The position numbers were made by a program, and so were the translations under genes. Shown here one piece after another: positions 59,194 through 64,000 of a stretch of 64,000 bases of DNA. The DNA comes from JAPKYZ01 sp033763835. GTDB lineage: Bacteria > Acidobacteriota > Terriglobia > Bryobacterales > Bryobacteraceae. The number at the start of each line of letters is the position of its first letter. Positions within the stretch are counted from its first letter, which is position 1. Location: the NCBI GenBank assembly GCA_033763835.1, contig JANRJS010000008.1, forward strand, positions 124,001 to 188,000, written 5' to 3'. The notes beneath the pieces were generated by a model. It was not told the origin of the DNA, did not search any database, and worked only from the letters and a program-made list of their open reading frames with translations.

Positions 59194-59817
59194 CTAGGGA
59201 CGCGGAGCGCGCCGCTCCGGTTGCATAATCTCGCCCTTCACCACTTGATACGCTTCCACTTCGTCGTCGAGATTAAGGCCTGCCCGCACAAAAATACGGG
59301 CGTTGACCGCGACGACGCTCGCGTCTGTGGTTGTGCCGTCCAGGACGAACCGGGTATCGGGCCGCAGCAAAACGGTGTGCTCGATCCCGTCGCGCACCCG
59401 GATCGTGAAGCGACGGTCGTCGCGGCGTACGACGACGCCCGAATACAGCAGATTGCCCCTTGGAGCGAAATGTTCGGTGGCCCGGACTAGCCCTTGCGGC
59501 GCGACGTACCCGGCGGGCATGACCTTAACGCGACGCGCGAAGCATAACGATGCGTTGGTCGTCCGGTCGGTCATGATTTCGAGCCGGTCGCCGGGGCGGA
59601 GCGTCCCGATCGAGACGCGGCGTCCATCGCGCTCGAAGAAGCTGCGCCCGTCGAAGCGGCACTGGTATTCGAGCGCGGAGTCCAGCTTGAGTAACAGATG
59701 GCCGCCGTCGTAGGAACCTTCCCAACGGTCGAGATCGGCGGTGAGGAGCCCGAGGGGTGGATGCGGTTGCGCGAGCGCCGCCGCTGCGAAAAGTACTGAT
59801 AGACCCCCGGCCCGCAT
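59194..59817 (-). CDS. Secreted hypothetical protein, DUF5666-like
   Basis: This 207-residue protein has a signal peptide (MRAGGLSVLFAAAALAQ) and looks made of beta strands (VSIGTLRPGDRLEIMTD, LLYSGVVVRRDDRRFTIRVRDG, VVAVNARIFVRAGLNLDDEVEAYQV), resembling DUF5666-type OB-like repeats. No catalytic motif is visible. It is leftward, directly upstream of the large NHL gene, 35 bases apart, and divergent from 59857-60846. Assignment to DUF5666 is tentative. Confidence 0.65.
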   Translation of the reverse strand: MRAGGLSVLFAAAALAQPHPPLGLLTADLDRWEGSYDGGHLLLKLDSALEYQCRFDGRSFFERDGRRVSIGTLRPGDRLEIMTDRTTNASLCFARRVKVMPAGYVAPQGLVRATEHFAPRGNLLYSGVVVRRDDRRFTIRVRDGIEHTVLLRPDTRFVLDGTTTDASVVAVNARIFVRAGLNLDDEVEAYQVVKGEIMQPERRAPRP

Positions 59818-59856
59818 CGATTTCGATTATACGGCCTTTCCTGTTAACATCGACAG

Positions 59857-60846
59857 TTGCCCGCCGTAAAAGCCGCCCTCGCGACCGCCCGTCCCGCGGC
59901 CGCGAAATGGTTTGCTTCCTCAGGGATACAAGACGCTTCGGGAGGCGTGTCCCGTTACTACCGAGGCGAAACTCGCCTGAATAACTCGAACGAAATCACC
60001 GGCTACGCGGTGCGCGCCTTTCTGCACTTGGATTTGCCCGTACCGGCGATGCGCGCGGGCGAGTATCTGCTAGGGCAATGGGACCCGAAATTGCGAATCC
60101 TGCCCTTTGAGCCGGCTAGCGGCTTGGCGTACTTTTTCGACTGCGGAATCGTCGTTCGCGGACTTCTTGCCTTGTGGCGAACGACGGGCGAAGAACGGTG
60201 GCTGGCGGCGGCGCGCGATGGCGGGGAATCGATGATGCGCGATTTCGCCGCGCCCGATGGCTACCACCCGATTCTCCGTCTGCCGTCGAAATCTCCGGAG
60301 CCTTACGAGGATTGGTGGTCGCGCAATCCCGGGTGCTTCCAATTGAAAGCGGCGCTCGCGTGGCGGGAGTTGTACGAGGATACGGGCGAGGCGCGATTCG
60401 CGGAGCACTTCGAGCGCCAGACGGCGTTCGCTATCGAGAAAGCGCCGGAGTTGATCGACATCGAAACCGAGCCGCTCAAGATCATGGACCGGCTGCACGC
60501 CTACTGCTACTTTCTCGAAGGCCTGCTGCCGGACGCGGACCGTCACGAAGAATTGCTGCGCGAAGGCGTGCGGGAGATCGGCGAATTGTGGCGGGCGCTG
60601 GCCCCTCGGTTTCTCCGCTCGGACGTGCTGGCGCAGTTAACGCGGTTGAAACTGCTCCTGGGAGAGGACGCCGACGGCGAGATTACGGAGTTGATCCGTT
60701 TCGCCACGCCCGAAGGCGCGTTTCTTTTCGGCGAACGCGACGGAGCGCCCATCCCGCACCGCAATCCGGTTTCGACCGCTTTCGCCGTACAGGCGCTCGA
60801 CTGGGCGGAGCAGGGGCCGCCCGCCTCTTGGCGCGAACTGATCTAA
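59857..60846 (+). CDS. (alpha/alpha)-barrel-like protein of unknown function
   Basis: This 329-residue protein begins at TTG 59857. Alternating helical segments (NSNEITGYAVRAFLHLDLP, YFFDCGIVVRGLLALWRTTGEERWLAAARDGGE, GCFQLKAALAWRELYEDTGEARFAEHFER, PHRNPVSTAFAVQALDWAE) resemble a six-hairpin glycosidase or terpenoid-cyclase-like barrel. I cannot name a family. It overlaps the two-domain glycosyltransferase gene by 19 bases, so a role in polysaccharide assembly or trimming is plausible. No signal peptide is seen. Confidence 0.7.
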   Translation: MPAVKAALATARPAAAKWFASSGIQDASGGVSRYYRGETRLNNSNEITGYAVRAFLHLDLPVPAMRAGEYLLGQWDPKLRILPFEPASGLAYFFDCGIVVRGLLALWRTTGEERWLAAARDGGESMMRDFAAPDGYHPILRLPSKSPEPYEDWWSRNPGCFQLKAALAWRELYEDTGEARFAEHFERQTAFAIEKAPELIDIETEPLKIMDRLHAYCYFLEGLLPDADRHEELLREGVREIGELWRALAPRFLRSDVLAQLTRLKLLLGEDADGEITELIRFATPEGAFLFGERDGAPIPHRNPVSTAFAVQALDWAEQGPPASWRELI

Positions 60847-63398
60847 AGCGCATTGTTGTCGTTGTGGCGTCCACGCGCGCCGGGGAGCTGGAACGCTTCT
60901 ACGAGAAGGCGCTTCCCCTGGCTGGGGATTTACCGCTTTATGTGATTTCCGAGTTTCCGCCGCCCAAGGGCACGTGGATCCCGTTTCGCCACTACTGGCC
61001 GGATTCTCTGAATTGGGAACGAGCGCAGGCGGATTTGGCGGACAAGGATATCCGTTTGGTGTGCGTCATGCACCAGCCGAAAACGCCGGTTCTCGATGGA
61101 ATGCGGCGGCTGGCGTTCCGGTTGTCGCCGTTGCGGCAGGTTTATTTCAACGAGAATCTCGACCACTTCATGCTGCGTCCGCGGTCGTTGGGCGCGATCG
61201 CCCGGCACTGGCGCTGGCGCACCGGAAGTTGGTTTACGTTTCAATTTAACCCGGGCGGCTGGATCTATACGTGGATTTGGCGGATTTTTCATCCGCACGC
61301 GCTCGTCCGGCCCTGGATCTACTGGCGGCTGAAACGGAAACGGCTTGCGGCGTTTCAACCGCCCAAGACCGTTTCCGTTCCGGAACCGGCGCCGGGAATC
61401 GCCGTCGTGATCCCATCGCGCAACGGGCGCGAGCTGCTCGAGCGAAGTCTCCCGCTCGTGCTGGCGCAAGGGCCGGATCAGGTGGTGGTCGTCGATAACG
61501 GCTCGGACGACGGCACGGTGGAGTGGTTGCCCGAAGGCGTCGAAGCGGTTGTGTCTAAGGAGCCATTAAGCTTCGCCGCCGCCGTCAATCGCGGTGTCGA
61601 GCGCGTGCGTTTTTCGCACGTGTGTCTGTTGAACAACGATATGGAAATTGAGCCGGGTTTCCTTGCCGAACTCCGCACCGCCTTCGAAGAGATTCCGGGG
61701 CTGTTCTGTTCTACCGCGCAAATCCTGTTTCCGCCGGATAAGCGGCGCGAGGAGACGGGCAAGGCGGTGCTGCAAACGGGCGATCCGTTCGCATTTCCAG
61801 TCCGGTGCGACGAACCCGTGCAAGGCGAGAACTATTCGCCCGTTCTCTACGGATCGGGCGGCTGCTCGATGTACTGCACGCGGCGGCTGCGCGAAATCGG
61901 CGGGTTCGACGAGAGCTTTACCCCGGCTTACGTCGAGGATCTGGATGTGGGATTGCGCGGCGGGCAAACGGTCTACGCCGATCGAGCGCGCACGTTGCAC
62001 CGGCACCGGTCGACTACGGCGCGCTACTTCACCCCGGAGGAGATCGAGTCGGCGATCGAGCGCAACCTGTTGCGCGCCGTGGCGAAGAACGGGTTGGGCG
62101 ATCTTTGGCGGATCACGATCGAAAGACTAAACCGTCGGCAGAATCTGGATGCTCTGCGGTTCGCGCGGACGCTGGAGCCGGTCCGGGGAGCCAAGGTTTC
62201 GCCCTGGGCTTCCGGCGATATCTTCCGGTTTCCCGGACGGCTTAGGCGCGGCAAACCGGTTATTGCGGTGGCGTCCTGTTACGCCCCGTTCCCGCTGTCG
62301 CACGGCGGCGCGGTGCGGATGTACAACCTGATGCGGCGCGCGGCCCGCGACTACGATCAGGTTCTCGTCTACTTTGCCGATACGCCCGCCACGCCGCCGG
62401 ACGAACTGCTGGACCTCTGCGCGGAAACGATCGTCGTCAAGCGGCACGGCACGCACGTCTATCCGCGGCTCGACTTGCCGGATGTCGTGCAGGAGTTCGC
62501 CTCGGACGCGTTTCGCGGTGCGATCGATTTGGCCGTCGAACGGTGGCGGCCGTTCGCGCTGCAACTTGAATTCACGCAGTTGGCGCAGTACCGCCGCAAA
62601 GACGTGCCGTCGATTCTGGTTGAGCACGATGTCACGATCGATCTCTACGAGCAACTCGCGACACGCGCGGAGGCGGGCGAGCGATGGGAACTCGAACGGC
62701 AGTTGCGTCTATGGCGCGAGTTCGAAGAGCGGGCTTGGCGTGAATGCGAGCGCATCGTCGTCATGTCGGAGCGCGACCGGCGGCGAGTGGGGAACTGGGC
62801 GGTCGTGATTCCGAATGGAGTCGATACCGTCCGCTACCAACTCTCGCCGGAGCCGCCCGAACGCGGACGGATTTTGTTTATCGGGTCGTTCGCGCATCTA
62901 CCGAACGTTCTAGCGGTGAAGTGGTTCGTAGAGAACGCGCTTCCCAAACTCGACGGCGCGAAACTGCACATCATCGCCGGAGCGCGGCCCGAGTACTACC
63001 TCGATTTCTACCGCGGCCGTGCGCCGCTGGATTTGGCGAAGCCGGACATCGAACTCGAAGCGTTTGTCGCCGACGTGCGGCCCGCGTACCGCCGTGCGCA
63101 AGCCGTCATCGCTCCACTGCGCGCGTCGGCGGGCACGAACATCAAGGTGCTGGAAGCGATGGCGATGGGCAAGACGATCGTTTCGACGGCGGCGGGAATT
63201 CATGGGCTGGATGTAGCGGACGGCGTCCTGGTGGCAGACGATCCGGACGCTTTTGCGGCGTCGGTTCGGTGCGCGATGGAGGGCCGGGACTTGGGTAAAG
63301 AAGCTCGGCGAATCGCAGTGGAACGCTACGACTGGGACGCGATCGCCGAACGGCAGCGCGATCTTTACGAGAGCTTACGGCGAGCCACCGCCGAGTAA
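60828..63398 (+). CDS. Bifunctional GT2-GT4 glycosyltransferase
   Basis: The 856-residue protein joins two enzymes. After an N-terminal region (about 150 residues) comes a GT-A type GT2 domain (IAVVIPSRNGRELLERSLPLVL, VVVDNGSDDGTVEWL, VCLLNNDMEIEPGFL, YVEDLDVGLRGG). From about residue 470 a GT-B type GT4 domain follows (CYAPFPLSHGGAVRMYNLM, VIPNGVDTVRY, IAPLRASAGTNIKVLEAMAMGKTIVSTAAGIHG). It should add two different sugars to a surface glycan. The in-frame start is TTG 60828, inside the previous gene; a longer frame from 60174 is that gene in another phase. It overlaps the methyltransferase gene by 34 bases. Confidence 0.88.
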   Translation: MARTDLKRIVVVVASTRAGELERFYEKALPLAGDLPLYVISEFPPPKGTWIPFRHYWPDSLNWERAQADLADKDIRLVCVMHQPKTPVLDGMRRLAFRLSPLRQVYFNENLDHFMLRPRSLGAIARHWRWRTGSWFTFQFNPGGWIYTWIWRIFHPHALVRPWIYWRLKRKRLAAFQPPKTVSVPEPAPGIAVVIPSRNGRELLERSLPLVLAQGPDQVVVVDNGSDDGTVEWLPEGVEAVVSKEPLSFAAAVNRGVERVRFSHVCLLNNDMEIEPGFLAELRTAFEEIPGLFCSTAQILFPPDKRREETGKAVLQTGDPFAFPVRCDEPVQGENYSPVLYGSGGCSMYCTRRLREIGGFDESFTPAYVEDLDVGLRGGQTVYADRARTLHRHRSTTARYFTPEEIESAIERNLLRAVAKNGLGDLWRITIERLNRRQNLDALRFARTLEPVRGAKVSPWASGDIFRFPGRLRRGKPVIAVASCYAPFPLSHGGAVRMYNLMRRAARDYDQVLVYFADTPATPPDELLDLCAETIVVKRHGTHVYPRLDLPDVVQEFASDAFRGAIDLAVERWRPFALQLEFTQLAQYRRKDVPSILVEHDVTIDLYEQLATRAEAGERWELERQLRLWREFEERAWRECERIVVMSERDRRRVGNWAVVIPNGVDTVRYQLSPEPPERGRILFIGSFAHLPNVLAVKWFVENALPKLDGAKLHIIAGARPEYYLDFYRGRAPLDLAKPDIELEAFVADVRPAYRRAQAVIAPLRASAGTNIKVLEAMAMGKTIVSTAAGIHGLDVADGVLVADDPDAFAASVRCAMEGRDLGKEARRIAVERYDWDAIAERQRDLYESLRRATAE

Positions 63399-64000
63399 TC
63401 CATCCCGCCGAAAAACTCCTCCGGCAGATCGGAGAGGGCGGGGAAGTGTTCTTTGGCGGGCGAGAAACGTTCTATCTCGACTTCGCCGAAACCCGCGCTC
63501 TGCAAATAGAAAATCAGCAACTTGGGCGGGACGGGCTTCGTGTGCGTTGGGTCGAGGTAGAAGTGAGTAGCGAAGATCGCGAGGCACTCCGGGTTGGGTG
63601 TTTCGAAGGCGATCGGAGCGCCGGGCCGCAGTTTCGCCGCGCAAAGCGAGACGAGCTCCGGTACGCGCATCGGCTGCAGATGCTCGATCGTTTGGGCGCA
63701 AAAAATCCCGTCGAGCGAAGCGTCGGGCAGCGAGGCGAGATAGGCGAACGCGTCCGCTTCCTCGGCGGGCAAACCCTTCGACCGGCACACGGCGACGCAT
63801 TCGGGATTGAGATCGACGCCGCGGGCTTGCGGAACCAGCGAAAGAAACTCGCCGCGTCCGCAGCCGATGTCGAGTACGTCGAGACGGTCGCGGAAGACGG
63901 GTACGTAGCGCTCGAAGTTGCGTTCGACGGAGGATTCGGGACCGCGGAATCGCAGACCGTGCAGCAGCCAGTCCACCGGTGGATCGACTGATGCGGCGGC
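63365..64000 (-). CDS. SAM-dependent methyltransferase, N-terminus possibly beyond window edge
   Basis: This protein has motif I VLDIGCGRGEFLSLV, motif II VDLNPECVAV and the EHLQPMRVPELV block of class I methyltransferases. GTG 63976 could start a 203-residue protein, but the frame is open to the window edge (8 more codons) and relatives of this polysaccharide-cluster type often have a long N-terminal region, so the start probably lies outside. It may methylate a sugar to end chain growth. It converges on the glycosyltransferase gene with a 34-base overlap. Confidence 0.75.
   Translation of the reverse strand, partial: AAASVDPPVDWLLHGLRFRGPESSVERNFERYVPVFRDRLDVLDIGCGRGEFLSLVPQARGVDLNPECVAVCRSKGLPAEEADAFAYLASLPDASLDGIFCAQTIEHLQPMRVPELVSLCAAKLRPGAPIAFETPNPECLAIFATHFYLDPTHTKPVPPKLLIFYLQSAGFGEVEIERFSPAKEHFPALSDLPEEFFGGMDYSAVARRKLS

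Noticed and set aside
60174..60827. N-terminal extension of the GT2-GT4 protein
   Set aside because: The extra residues are the previous gene in another phase; native text begins around 60828.

Overview
The window is a compact, GC-rich stretch of chromosome, most likely from an Acidobacteriota member of the Bryobacterales/Solibacter group. Three lines of evidence point there. Three secreted proteins carry the Solibacter-type C-terminal domain known as TIGR03437 (9851-11512, 25938-27344, 56306-59158). A PadR regulator sits directly in front of a 906-residue orphan permease of the acidobacterial duplicated type (48848-51897). LpxC and a heptosyltransferase-like enzyme show an LPS-bearing diderm cell. 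I see no rRNA, tRNA, CRISPR array, insertion sequence or prophage, and no stretch above 300 bases lacks a gene.

Layout. 1-2764: leftward genes for a sialidase-like protein (cut by the edge), two small secreted proteins of unknown role and a LacI-type regulator. 2834-9845: a SYLF lipid-binding protein, pgsA, lpxC, polA, a Uma2 protein interrupted by an in-frame stop, a dienelactone-hydrolase-like protein and an S51 peptidase. 9851-17611: a sugar dehydrogenase facing the complete glycine cleavage operon gcvT-gcvH-gcvPA-gcvPB, which runs into a membrane glycosyltransferase. 17594-22867: a tight leftward run for envelope protein folding and redox (sialate O-acetylesterase, PPIase, HExxH protein, TlpA, DsbD-N, heptosyltransferase-like, NHL protein). 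22957-29341: two PIN toxin-antitoxin pairs, a BON protein, a sugar isomerase-like protein, an intradiol dioxygenase fused to TIGR03437 and a formaldehyde dehydrogenase.

29395-36185: an S9 peptidase, a sugar-binding lipoprotein, and a leftward operon joining a trypsin-nuclease fusion, a DUF2277 protein and an ankyrin-repeat protein. 36391-41732: an adaptor, two ABC ATPases, an NtrC-type regulator and its histidine kinase, behind a good sigma-54 promoter candidate. 41755-47648: a GH88/105 hydrolase, malate synthase, and the 2-oxoacid dehydrogenase E2 - lipB - E3 operon. 47750-51897: a BON-LysM protein, a third PIN toxin-antitoxin pair and the PadR-permease pair. 51904-64000: topA, dprA, two small unknowns, a large NHL protein, and a polysaccharide section with a two-domain glycosyltransferase and a methyltransferase.

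How the genes connect. GcvH and the E2 subunit both need lipoate, which LipB supplies, and the E3 at 46266-47648 can serve both complexes. The sigma-54 promoter ahead of the exporter operon matches the GAFTDA-bearing activator encoded inside that operon. The three toxin-antitoxin pairs each have a repeat at or near the antitoxin start that could be an autoregulatory operator. The best candidate for an undescribed system is the protease-nuclease / DUF2277 / ankyrin operon at 33244-36185; a conflict-system role for it is inference.
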